A stretch of 64,000 nt of DNA from positions 19,535 through 83,534 of the forward strand of contig JAQZBR010000010.1 in assembly GCA_029237775.1 (NCBI GenBank). The letters are read 5' to 3'. Position 1 is the first letter of the stretch, and every line of letters starts with the position of its first letter. Below, in pieces: positions 7,465-15,293 of this stretch. Under the pieces are notes generated by a model. That model did not search any database. It saw nothing but the letters and a program-made list of their open reading frames with translations, and was not told the DNA's origin. Origin of the DNA: Bacteroidota bacterium (GTDB lineage Bacteria; Bacteroidota; Bacteroidia; 2-12-FULL-35-15). The position numbers and the translations under genes were made by a program.

Positions 7465-8820
7465 TCAATAATCTTTCATTGAATTTACGCGCTTTACACC
7501 GATGAGCTGATCGTAAAATGTTCCCTGCTGGCGATGATAAACATAAATTACATATTCATTCTCTGTTTCGTAATGTGAACCCTCAATTAATGTTTCATCC
7601 GCAACCGTGCTTCCATCCTTTAAAAAAGCATATTCGTAGTTGTAAAAGCCTTGCTTCAGATATAAAGTACATTCATATCCGATCCTCTCTTTATTATAAT
7701 GCATGAGATTTTCCTTGTTGCATCTCCAATCGTTAAAGGCTCCAAATACATATAAATTCCCATCAACCAAAGGGTCATCGTACGGCAGAAAGAACGTTAC
7801 AAAACAATAATCCGCTTCCACATCACTGTTGTTCCCTTCCTGAACATGGATGTAAAAATTACCGTTCATTTCAGTATAGGTCGAATACCTCTTATATGAA
7901 CGTTTCTCATCTGTATAGAGATATACGTGATTTCCTGCCGAGTCGGTTTTCACAGAATAGATCCTTTCAGAATGAAAACGAATACTTTTCATGTCAAAAT
8001 ATCGGAATTCATTACCTCCCGGGAACACATTCAGCTCATCCTGATCGTATACCAGCTCATTATCTTTTACGAATGTCGGCCTGAAACCTGTCCGTTGATT
8101 ATCCCATCTGTTGTTCTGAGTCATAACAACATGCAGATCATTGTACGGGTTTTTAATCGGGTAAGAGCTGTGGTCAATTGTAAAGTCGAGCTCCTGCTTA
8201 TAGTTGCGGTCTTCAATGATACTTGCCTGGGTTACTCTCGTTTTTATTTGTATCCTGTTATCATAGATCATAAAACGCCTGGAGAGAACCAGACTGTTGG
8301 GATCGCCATCCACATAAACCTTGACAAGATAATTTCCTGATTTCGTAAGGCGCAGGCTGTTATTCGGAAAATATGCAGTATAGTGGGTGAATTTCTGGAG
8401 TGTATTAAAGGAGTAGCGGTAATCATTGATATTATTATCGGCAAAACCATCAATGTATTCGGCAGGAACAAGATCAGAAGGTTCCCAGTTGGCGTTGCAA
8501 TGGATAATTGTATAAGAATATGTTTTGAGGTCAGCATCGAGATCATCAAAGCTTAGTTTCAAACGTTCTGTCGCTCCAAGGCTGAGAATAGGCTGTGAAA
8601 GCTCAAAGCTCTCGTTGTAAAGCTGTATGGATTTTATCTGAGGACGGTATACATAATTCTCATAACGAAGTGTATTGTCGGAATAATAATCATCGGAAGT
8701 GGTATCTGAGCTGACCGACTTCCATCTCTTCTGCTTTTTTTCCTTCTGTGCAAACGCATCAACAGAAAGAAGAAACAGGAGTAAAAGAGAATAAAAGTGT
8801 ACCCGTTTTAAAAACATCAT
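7465..8820 (-). CDS. Type IX secretion system plug protein (DUF5103)
   Basis: A 451-residue secreted protein (signal peptide ~1-24). After a short K/S-rich segment comes the DUF5103 domain, recognisable by YVYRPQIKSIQLYNES, LSLGATE-type strands, a YTIIHCNANWEPSDL segment and YIDGFADNNINDYRYSFNT. The C-terminal part includes VFGAFNDWRCN, as in glycogen-binding-like beta sandwiches. In Flavobacterium the Plug protein closes the SprA translocon on the periplasmic side when no cargo is loaded. Neighbours are apaG downstream and an orphan membrane module 15 bp upstream. Family assignment is strong; its action with this organism's SprA is inferred. Confidence 0.85.
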   Translation of the reverse strand: MMFLKRVHFYSLLLLFLLSVDAFAQKEKKQKRWKSVSSDTTSDDYYSDNTLRYENYVYRPQIKSIQLYNESFELSQPILSLGATERLKLSFDDLDADLKTYSYTIIHCNANWEPSDLVPAEYIDGFADNNINDYRYSFNTLQKFTHYTAYFPNNSLRLTKSGNYLVKVYVDGDPNSLVLSRRFMIYDNRIQIKTRVTQASIIEDRNYKQELDFTIDHSSYPIKNPYNDLHVVMTQNNRWDNQRTGFRPTFVKDNELVYDQDELNVFPGGNEFRYFDMKSIRFHSERIYSVKTDSAGNHVYLYTDEKRSYKRYSTYTEMNGNFYIHVQEGNNSDVEADYCFVTFFLPYDDPLVDGNLYVFGAFNDWRCNKENLMHYNKERIGYECTLYLKQGFYNYEYAFLKDGSTVADETLIEGSHYETENEYVIYVYHRQQGTFYDQLIGVKRVNSMKDY

Positions 8821-8835
8821 GCGGTATATAAACAG

Positions 8836-9534
8836 TTATTGTGCCTCATTATTACCATAAAGGATACTATTGGCAAAGTACCAGATGTTATTGGTTGCAA
8901 TGTGATTATTAATTTCCAGTGAAGAGTAATGGATCCTGTCCCCTTTGATCGCTGCAATATTCAGATCTATGCGGTATCCAACTACAAACAGCAGCGCAAT
9001 ACCGGCAATAAAGCCATTTCTCAATCTTTTCTGCTCGACAGGATAAGAGAAGTTGGTAATATAATTTCTGTAAAAACGAATTCCGATGTAAGCGAAAAGA
9101 GCGCTGAATGCTAGCAATAGCAAAACCGACCATAAAGAAAAAAATGATGGCGACTGCGCAGGATCAAAAATATGATGCAAGACAGGAAGGCTTAACAAGT
9201 TTCCCCACTCACCATACATTTTAATATTTGTAACACTCAGCAATGAGACAAGCGAGATCAGCGTGCAATTATAAATCAGGTTAAGCCTGTGAATTGTCCT
9301 TGTTTTATAAAACTGCTGAAAGATCCAGAGAATAAAAGGAAACAAGGACATCACACAAGCAACCGCTATATCAACCGGTAGGGCATAATAAAATCCCAGT
9401 CCTGTATCTGAATGTGAATCATCCGGAATTTTTGCATGCTGATAAATAATAAAAAGCACCCGAAAAGAAATAAAGAACAGTAGCCAGAAAATGATCAGGC
9501 GAATTATATATGGCAGTTTTAAATTTAGATTCAT
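8836..9534 (-). CDS. Orphan membrane module resembling the N-terminus of LTA-synthase-family proteins
   Basis: 232 residues with about five hydrophobic membrane segments (near 10-30, 48-70, 85-103, 128-153, 171-188). The layout and motifs (FWLLFFISFRVLFIIY, then LPVDIAVACVMSLFPF, ending NNIWYFANSILYG) resemble the transmembrane half of Bacteroidota LtaS-like phosphoglycerol transferases. The catalytic sulfatase-type domain that normally follows is missing: the stop is followed 15 bp later by the plug gene. It is either a truncated relic or a stand-alone membrane protein. One base separates it from the upstream head-GIN gene, so it is probably co-transcribed. Confidence 0.65.
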   Translation of the reverse strand: MNLNLKLPYIIRLIIFWLLFFISFRVLFIIYQHAKIPDDSHSDTGLGFYYALPVDIAVACVMSLFPFILWIFQQFYKTRTIHRLNLIYNCTLISLVSLLSVTNIKMYGEWGNLLSLPVLHHIFDPAQSPSFFSLWSVLLLLAFSALFAYIGIRFYRNYITNFSYPVEQKRLRNGFIAGIALLFVVGYRIDLNIAAIKGDRIHYSSLEINNHIATNNIWYFANSILYGNNEAQ

Positions 9535-9535
9535 T

Positions 9536-10267
9536 TCATTTAAAATATAATTGACCGCTTCCTTCTATTGTTTTATGAACTGTAGTGGGGTTACCGTAAC
9601 AAATAACATCTCCTTTATCTTTCATCTTACAGATCAGAAGATCACGAACCCTGATGTAACTCATTCCCAATGTAAATTTATCAATAAAGGTGTAGCTGGT
9701 CTGCAGATCTGCTGCGTAAATATAAGCGGTACCACCAATACTGATATCGTGCTCTTCTGTATTTCCATGCAAGGTAACATCTCCTGATCCATGCATGTGT
9801 GATAACACCACTTTATTATCAACCGTTAGCTCAATATTTCCGGAATTTTTGATCTGAAGATCGATAGTAGATGTGGTTAATGTGTTCAGACTTTTAATAT
9901 CACCCGTACCGTCAGAAGTTACGTATCTTAACTCGGGCATTGCCACATATACGTTTAACGGCTTTTGGTAGCTCCGTGCCCAGTTACAACGATTCTTATT
10001 CCTCATGATCAATGTTCCATCCTGTACAACCGTTTCTATTAAGGGAGCAATATTCTCGCCTGCTTCAACTGTTACTTTAAATGCGGAATCCTGTGTGATA
10101 AAAACATTCAGGTTGTTCTCCACCGCGATCTTGTCAAACCCGCTCAATGATCTTTCTTCCCTGATAATGGTCCCGGTGCGCTTTATACAATCGCAGCGGT
10201 TCTCTTTTTTACAGGAAGAAAGAAAAGCGAATAACAAAAAAAATATTAACTGAAATTTTGCTTTCAT
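9536..10267 (-). CDS. Head-GIN domain lipoprotein (DUF2807)
   Basis: 243 residues from the Met at 10267. The signal peptide ends in a lipobox (AFLSS-Cys19), so it is probably anchored in the outer or inner membrane. The body is a repetitive beta-helix of the head-GIN/DUF2807 type: SGFDKIAVENNLNVFITQ at the start, then LMIRNKN-like and SDGTGDIKSL, SGNIEL, GSGDVTLHG turns, and a closing GSGQLYF. No enzymatic function is known. It starts five bases after the acyloxyacyl hydrolase gene. An alternative start ten codons upstream would spoil the signal peptide. Confidence 0.85.
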   Translation of the reverse strand: MKAKFQLIFFLLFAFLSSCKKENRCDCIKRTGTIIREERSLSGFDKIAVENNLNVFITQDSAFKVTVEAGENIAPLIETVVQDGTLIMRNKNRCNWARSYQKPLNVYVAMPELRYVTSDGTGDIKSLNTLTTSTIDLQIKNSGNIELTVDNKVVLSHMHGSGDVTLHGNTEEHDISIGGTAYIYAADLQTSYTFIDKFTLGMSYIRVRDLLICKMKDKGDVICYGNPTTVHKTIEGSGQLYFK

Positions 10268-10272
10268 TCTAT

Positions 10273-11373
10273 TTAAAAAACATAACCTATTCCCCATTCA
10301 AAATAATCGGCACGTGCCCAGTGTGTCAGCAATGTGATATTTGCCAATACGTGCTTTGTAAGCATATAGCGTATCCCTATTCTGTGAAAAATCATTCCGT
10401 AAGAAGGTTCTTTATTATAAACATAATATCCGAAATCAAGCGGCAGAGTAACCCTGTTGAATTTAAATTCATAAGCGAGCTTCACTCCCAGTGTTGCAAT
10501 ATCCGAGAACCCGGCATTGTAAATGGAATCATCCTCATAAAAAGTCCTAGTCAACTGATTATAGCCCCCCTCAATTCCTAGTCCTAACCTGTTCTTATAA
10601 TTCAGGGTTTTGTACAGATTAAACTGAGCACCGAACGCAAAATATTTGGAACCATCCGGCTGCTCATTCTCTCTCATTCCTGCAAGCACTATGAACATCG
10701 GTACCAGCCTGCGCTTACATTTATCGATCGTATCTTTTTTATAAACAAGATCTTTATTACCGAATGCATAACCAAGACCGGCACTTACTGTCGCCATATT
10801 CAAGCCGAGATTAGGTGTTGCCATTGCGCCATTGGAAGCATGCGTTAATCCGACACCTGCATCAAATCTGAGCGCTTTTGAAAGCATTACTGCATACGCA
10901 AGACGGATATTTACAAATCCGTTTACATGAGATCCGAGAGCATTGTTCTTATAGTTGGTGATCCTGTTAAAAGGTTTTGTAACGTACGCCAATCCTACGC
11001 CTAACCTTAAGTTCAGCTTCCAGTTTCGTTTCAGTTTATTTAAACGGATATTCGTATAAGGATATAAAGCTTCCAGTGTTCCTAGTTGTTTAGGATTAGC
11101 CAGATATAAGTGCAATGCACATACACCCAGCTCAGGATATCGCTGGATCTGCTGCCACTGTTCGGTTCCTGTTGTGCGGAATATATAATTAAGCTCGCCT
11201 CCGTAAATGTGGCCTTTGATCAGGTGCGACATATTATTCCGGTGACTTATGATATATCCGTAATGCCCCTGTGCTGAAATTATAAAATCACGGGTAGGCG
11301 AATTCTGCGCGCCCGTAAACATTACGCTGAACAGCATGTTAAATACAAGTATAAGCCTAAGGCTGCTTTTCAT
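10273..11373 (-). CDS. Acyloxyacyl hydrolase / PagL-like lipid A deacylase
   Basis: A 366-residue secreted protein (signal peptide 1-22) predicted to form an outer-membrane beta-barrel, ending in aromatic GIGYVF. The PagL active-site motif is visible as GLTHASNGA, giving catalytic His178 and Ser180. PagL enzymes remove an acyl chain from lipid A on the outer surface. The protein is longer than classical PagL (about 170 residues), as is usual for Bacteroidota members with extra C-terminal strands. It is the first gene of the leftward cluster and has a good promoter box 38 bp upstream. Confidence 0.8.
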   Translation of the reverse strand: MKSSLRLILVFNMLFSVMFTGAQNSPTRDFIISAQGHYGYIISHRNNMSHLIKGHIYGGELNYIFRTTGTEQWQQIQRYPELGVCALHLYLANPKQLGTLEALYPYTNIRLNKLKRNWKLNLRLGVGLAYVTKPFNRITNYKNNALGSHVNGFVNIRLAYAVMLSKALRFDAGVGLTHASNGAMATPNLGLNMATVSAGLGYAFGNKDLVYKKDTIDKCKRRLVPMFIVLAGMRENEQPDGSKYFAFGAQFNLYKTLNYKNRLGLGIEGGYNQLTRTFYEDDSIYNAGFSDIATLGVKLAYEFKFNRVTLPLDFGYYVYNKEPSYGMIFHRIGIRYMLTKHVLANITLLTHWARADYFEWGIGYVF

Positions 11374-11410
11374 GGACCGGACAGAATATTCCTAAATGGT
11401 TTTGCGTCTA

Positions 11411-11418
11411 CAAAAATA
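11411..11418 (-). promoter_or_regulatory. -7 element (TATTTTTG) for the acyloxyacyl hydrolase cluster
   Basis: CAAAAATA on the plus strand reads TATTTTTG on the minus strand, a perfect TAnnTTTG. A start site near 11406 would give a leader of ~33 nt. Confidence 0.5.
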
Positions 11419-11461
11419 TTAAAATTATTGGCTTTAAGCCCTTAATTTATTGGAGATGACC

Positions 11462-11469
11462 TACATTTG
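11462..11469 (+). promoter_or_regulatory. -7 element (TACATTTG) for mazG
   Basis: Perfect TAnnTTTG match 26 nt before the mazG ATG. AAAGAGGA just ahead of the start may serve as a ribosome binding site, which is uncommon in this window. Confidence 0.55.
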
Positions 11470-11495
11470 TAAGTCTTAAATTTAAAGAGGATAGT

Positions 11496-12269
11496 ATGGA
11501 AATAAATGAAAAACTGAAAGCTTTTGAACGACTGTTGGTCATCATGGATGAACTCCGTGAACAGTGTCCATGGGATAAAAAACAAACAATGGAAAGCTTA
11601 AGGCATCTCACCATAGAAGAAACCTATGAGCTGGCGGATTCGATCCTTGATAAGGACATGAATGGCATTAAGAAAGAATTAGGTGATGTTCTACTCCATA
11701 TTGTTTTTTACGCGAGAATTGCATCAGAAACAAATGAATTCAATATAGCTGACGTGATCAATTCACTCTGTGACAAACTTATTCATCGTCACCCGCATAT
11801 CTACAGCGATGTAAAAGTTGAGAATGAAGAACAGGTGAAAGAGAATTGGGAGAAATTAAAACTTAAAGAAGGGAATAAATCTGTTTTAGCCGGTGTCCCA
11901 AAATCTTTACCCGCATTGGTAAAGGCTTCACGTATTCAGGAGAAAGCCCGTGCGGTTGGTTTCGATTGGGATAAACCTGAGCAGGTCTGGGAAAAGGTAC
12001 AGGAAGAAATGGCAGAATTCAAAGAGGAGATGGAAAATAATTCTTCCCATGAAAAGATGGAAGCTGAATTCGGTGATGTGCTTTTTTCACTTATTAATTA
12101 TGCCCGTTTTAAAAACATCAATCCTGAAGATGCACTTGAGAGAACAAATAAAAAATTCATCAAGCGTTTTCAATACCTCGAGGCTGAAGCATTAAAGGCC
12201 GGCAAGGAATTAAGTGATATGACTCTCGCGGAAATGGATGTCTACTGGAACAGAGCAAAGGAATTGTAA
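11496..12269 (+). CDS. mazG: Nucleoside triphosphate pyrophosphohydrolase MazG
   Basis: 257 residues with the two tandem MazG domains. The first has CPWDKKQT, EETYELADSI and ELGDVLLHIVFYA; the second has EEMAEFKEEM and EFGDVLFSLINYARF. The ExxE...ExxD acidic residues bind Mg2+. Cytosolic MazG converts (d)NTPs to NMPs plus pyrophosphate and cleans up abnormal nucleotides. It is followed 26 bp later by the ACP-phosphodiesterase-like gene, probably one transcript. Confidence 0.95.
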   Translation: MEINEKLKAFERLLVIMDELREQCPWDKKQTMESLRHLTIEETYELADSILDKDMNGIKKELGDVLLHIVFYARIASETNEFNIADVINSLCDKLIHRHPHIYSDVKVENEEQVKENWEKLKLKEGNKSVLAGVPKSLPALVKASRIQEKARAVGFDWDKPEQVWEKVQEEMAEFKEEMENNSSHEKMEAEFGDVLFSLINYARFKNINPEDALERTNKKFIKRFQYLEAEALKAGKELSDMTLAEMDVYWNRAKEL

Positions 12270-12295
12270 TCACTTGTAATTACGGATAAGAAACA

Positions 12296-12880
12296 ATGAA
12301 TTTCCTTTCACATATTTTTTTATCCGGAGAAGATGAAGGCCTGATCATCGGTAATTTCATTGCCGATTCAGTAAAGGGAAGCGACTTTCTTAAATATCCC
12401 GAAGAAATTCAGAAGGGCATTATATTGCACAGAAAGATCGACACTTTCACGGATACACACCCTGTAGTAGACGAAAGTAAGGAAAGGCTCCGGTCAGAAT
12501 ATCATAAATATTCAAGCGTGATCGTGGATGTTTATTACGATCATTTTCTTGCAGCAAACTTTGATCAATATTCGGTTGCACCTCTCAACGACTTTGTACA
12601 AAATGTTTACCGCATCATTCAGCAACATCATCATCACCTGCCTTTAAAATCTTCGCACTTCACTCAATACATGCTCCGTTACAATATACTTGAAGAGTAT
12701 GCGAGGCTTGACGGGATAGAACAGGTCTTAAAAGGAATGTCGCAAAGAGCGAAATTTGAGTCGAAAATGGAGAGATCCATCATTGAGTTGAAAGAACATT
12801 ATTCACTCTTTGAAGCAGAGTTTCAAAAATTCTTCCCGGATCTTCAGGAGTATGTGAACAAGGAAATCAGGATTTTATAA
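12296..12880 (+). CDS. ACP phosphodiesterase family protein (AcpH/DUF479)
   Basis: 194 residues. The family start is clear: MNFLSHIFLSGEDEGLIIGNFIADSVKG, then LHRKIDTFTDTHP, and VDVYYDHFLA with conserved Asp/His residues. These HD-like helical proteins release 4'-phosphopantetheine from acyl carrier protein in E. coli; activity in Bacteroidota homologues is inferred. Its 3' end overlaps the convergent PAP2-like gene by 14 bp. Confidence 0.85.
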   Translation: MNFLSHIFLSGEDEGLIIGNFIADSVKGSDFLKYPEEIQKGIILHRKIDTFTDTHPVVDESKERLRSEYHKYSSVIVDVYYDHFLAANFDQYSVAPLNDFVQNVYRIIQQHHHHLPLKSSHFTQYMLRYNILEEYARLDGIEQVLKGMSQRAKFESKMERSIIELKEHYSLFEAEFQKFFPDLQEYVNKEIRIL

Positions 12881-13508
12881 CAGCGCTTGCTTGCAATTGT
12901 CTGACAAGAAATCTGAATAGCCCAACAGAAAGAAATGCAAAAAAAGGTGCTGCAATAACATCGATGCTGTAGTGTACATGCTGAATTACCAGCAACAAGC
13001 CTAAAATAGAAGCACCTGTTGCAAAGATCATTTTCTTAAATTTTTCCCTGAAAATAAATACAAATAAAAACAATGTTGCTGTGTGTCCGGAGAAGAATAA
13101 GTCTCGCAGATTATCCCTGCCCGAATAGAATGAAAATTTCAAAAACACATCTGATAAGGGAATAATTCCAACCGGTGGATCGAGTGGGACCAAATAAAGA
13201 CAGCACATTCTCACGATCGTCATTATTGCATATGCACCAAACAAAGCACAGATCAAATCCGGATGTTTTCTGGAAATAAAAAGTCCTGCAAGTGCAAGAC
13301 CATAGGTAAGAATAAAAGTGATAATTGAAAGATCCCTCGCTTGAAAAACGTTCAGTAGAGGATCGTTAAAAGGATATCCGCTGCGGCCTTCGTTGAAGGA
13401 AAGAAAATTCAGAAAAGCAAACAGGACAATCAGCAACAAACAGCATGTTCCAACAAACAGCTTGAAAGTATCTTTTTCCGCAAGATATTCTTTCCATGCT
13501 GCCTTCAT
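12867..13508 (-). CDS. PAP2-like membrane phosphatase (sphingomyelin-synthase-like, PAP2_C)
   Basis: 213 residues with about six membrane segments. Two catalytic motifs face one side: DLFFSGHTATL (His as acid) and QHVHYSIDVIAAPFF (nucleophilic His plus Asp), the pattern of the PAP2_C family that includes sphingomyelin synthases and related lipid phosphatases/phosphotransferases. Substrate unknown, presumably a lipid phosphate. Its ATG overlaps the upstream regulator's stop (TAATG), which suggests translational coupling to the two-component pair. Confidence 0.75.
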   Translation of the reverse strand: MKAAWKEYLAEKDTFKLFVGTCCLLLIVLFAFLNFLSFNEGRSGYPFNDPLLNVFQARDLSIITFILTYGLALAGLFISRKHPDLICALFGAYAIMTIVRMCCLYLVPLDPPVGIIPLSDVFLKFSFYSGRDNLRDLFFSGHTATLFLFVFIFREKFKKMIFATGASILGLLLVIQHVHYSIDVIAAPFFAFLSVGLFRFLVRQLQASAVIKS

Positions 13509-14230
13509 TACAAACTCATCATGTCTTTTAATTTTGCTGCTTGTCTGCGTGAGATCTCTACCTGTTCACCTCCGCGTAATTTCACCATCAATCCCCCATT
13601 GAACCAATTCTCAATACTTTCCACCCATTTTAAATTAATGATGTGTTTCCGGCTTGCGCGGAAGAAAGTCCGGTTATTCAGCCGCTCGTCAAGGTTGTTC
13701 AATGAACGCAAAATGAGCGGACGATTTTTTTCAAAGTGAACACGCACATAATTTCCTTCACTTTCAAACAAACGAATGTCGGACAGTTTCACGAACCAGC
13801 ATTTCTCTCCATCCTTTACAAACACCTGGTCTCCGTCATTTAAGGGCTGTGTCTGCTCCTTATTTTCAGTTGTGGCCGATGTGTCTTTATGAAGAATCTT
13901 TTTCACGGTCTCTGCAAGTCTGGCGGGCTGCACAGGCTTCAATAAATAATCAAGCGCGTTCACCTCAAATGCCCTGATCGCATGTTCATCATAAGCTGTT
14001 ACAAAAACAACTTCAGGCAAACCGCTGATCTCTTCCAAAAGCTCAAAACCATTTTTGCCCGGCATCTGAATATCCAGAAATATCACATCCGGCTTTAACT
14101 GCCTGATACTTTCTATAGCAGTTTCAGCATTGTTAGCCTCTCCAACAATCTGGATCTCCGGGTAGGGAGCAAGAAGATTTTTTAATTCCTGACGTGCAAG
14201 ACGTTCATCATCAATCAAAAGTGCTTTCAT
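13508..14230 (-). CDS. LytTR-family response regulator
   Basis: 240 residues from the Met at 14230. Receiver domain 1-~120: acidic pair Asp7/Asp8, phospho-acceptor Asp53 (FLDIQMPG), Lys98 (YLLKPVQP). A Q/T-rich linker leads to the LytTR DNA-binding domain (~138-240; FESEGNYVRVHFE and FFRASRKHIINLKWVE). It is 13 bp downstream of its histidine kinase. A start seven codons upstream would overlap the kinase and lengthen the receiver unnaturally. Confidence 0.92.
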   Translation of the reverse strand: MKALLIDDERLARQELKNLLAPYPEIQIVGEANNAETAIESIRQLKPDVIFLDIQMPGKNGFELLEEISGLPEVVFVTAYDEHAIRAFEVNALDYLLKPVQPARLAETVKKILHKDTSATTENKEQTQPLNDGDQVFVKDGEKCWFVKLSDIRLFESEGNYVRVHFEKNRPLILRSLNNLDERLNNRTFFRASRKHIINLKWVESIENWFNGGLMVKLRGGEQVEISRRQAAKLKDMMSL

Positions 14231-14243
14231 GATCTTTATTTTT

Positions 14244-15284
14244 TTACCCAATCATTTCTTTCGGAATGATCAGTTCAGTTAAAACCGTATTATCATTTTC
14301 ATTTGAAATCTTTAACGAGGCAGACTTGCCATACAATAACTGCAAGCGCTGCAATGTATTCTTAATTCCAAAACCGCTGTCGGTATCTTTGTTTTCCCTG
14401 ATCTGACCACTATTCCTTATAAACAGAAATAATTTTTCGTCTTTTACCAGCGTATCAATGGAAAGGATCCCGCCTGCAGTTAATTTTGAGATCCCGTGTT
14501 TGATCCCATTCTCCACAAGGGTTTGAATCATCAATGGAGGAACGTGAAAGCTGCTGCTTTCAGGCTGAATATTAACAGAAGTACGTAAGCGTTCTTCATA
14601 CCTGATAGTTTCCAAGGCGAGGTAATCGTTCACGATCTTCATCTCCTCATCAAAGGAAATAACTTTGTTTTTTCCCATCTGAAGCGTGTTGCGAAGGATG
14701 TTTGAAAGTTGAGTGATCGCATCCTTTGATTTTAATGGATTTTCGTCAACCAATGCCCGGATGCTGTTCATCGCATTGAACATGAAATGCGGATTGAGCT
14801 GTGATTTCAATTTATTTAATTCGATCTCATTAATAGAAGCCTCCCATTTAAGATTTTCGATCTCGGCTTTTTTATAATTCTCGATATAGTGTATCAGGAA
14901 ATAAATGATTGACCAGAAAAAAAGAAGCAATGCGATCTGAAAAACATTGTAGGTGATATTACTTGCATTGTAGAACTGCCAGTTAGCAATTCCTATCAGC
15001 CATTCGATGGAAAACTGAAAGATCTCCATCACTACAGCGAAACCTAAAGTTACTACCAGCACGCGCGGTAACAGCTGAACTAAATTCATTTTTAGCCAGC
15101 CGAGGCGGATGATCACATTTCTGTATTGATGGGAAACGATAATTCCGAGAACAAGCAGAATGCTTAAGCTCTTTGCAACATTTACATTGAAGCCCCCATT
15201 GAGCTTTATAAGCACGCTATTGAAAAGGACAAAGAGAAGCCAACCTCCTATCTGACAGATCCAATATAAATTCTTTTTGCTCAT
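14244..15284 (-). CDS. LytS/YpdA-type sensor histidine kinase
   Basis: 346 residues. The first ~135 contain four hydrophobic segments without a recognisable sensor domain. The His_kinase domain follows with the phospho-acceptor in LNPHFMFNAMNS (His166), and a HATPase C-terminus with LVENGIKHGI (N box) and DSGFGIKNTLQRL (G box). It probably phosphorylates the LytTR regulator encoded next. The M61 peptidase gene ends 10 bp upstream. Confidence 0.92.
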   Translation of the reverse strand: MSKKNLYWICQIGGWLLFVLFNSVLIKLNGGFNVNVAKSLSILLVLGIIVSHQYRNVIIRLGWLKMNLVQLLPRVLVVTLGFAVVMEIFQFSIEWLIGIANWQFYNASNITYNVFQIALLLFFWSIIYFLIHYIENYKKAEIENLKWEASINEIELNKLKSQLNPHFMFNAMNSIRALVDENPLKSKDAITQLSNILRNTLQMGKNKVISFDEEMKIVNDYLALETIRYEERLRTSVNIQPESSSFHVPPLMIQTLVENGIKHGISKLTAGGILSIDTLVKDEKLFLFIRNSGQIRENKDTDSGFGIKNTLQRLQLLYGKSASLKISNENDNTVLTELIIPKEMIG

Positions 15285-15293
15285 GTAATTGGC

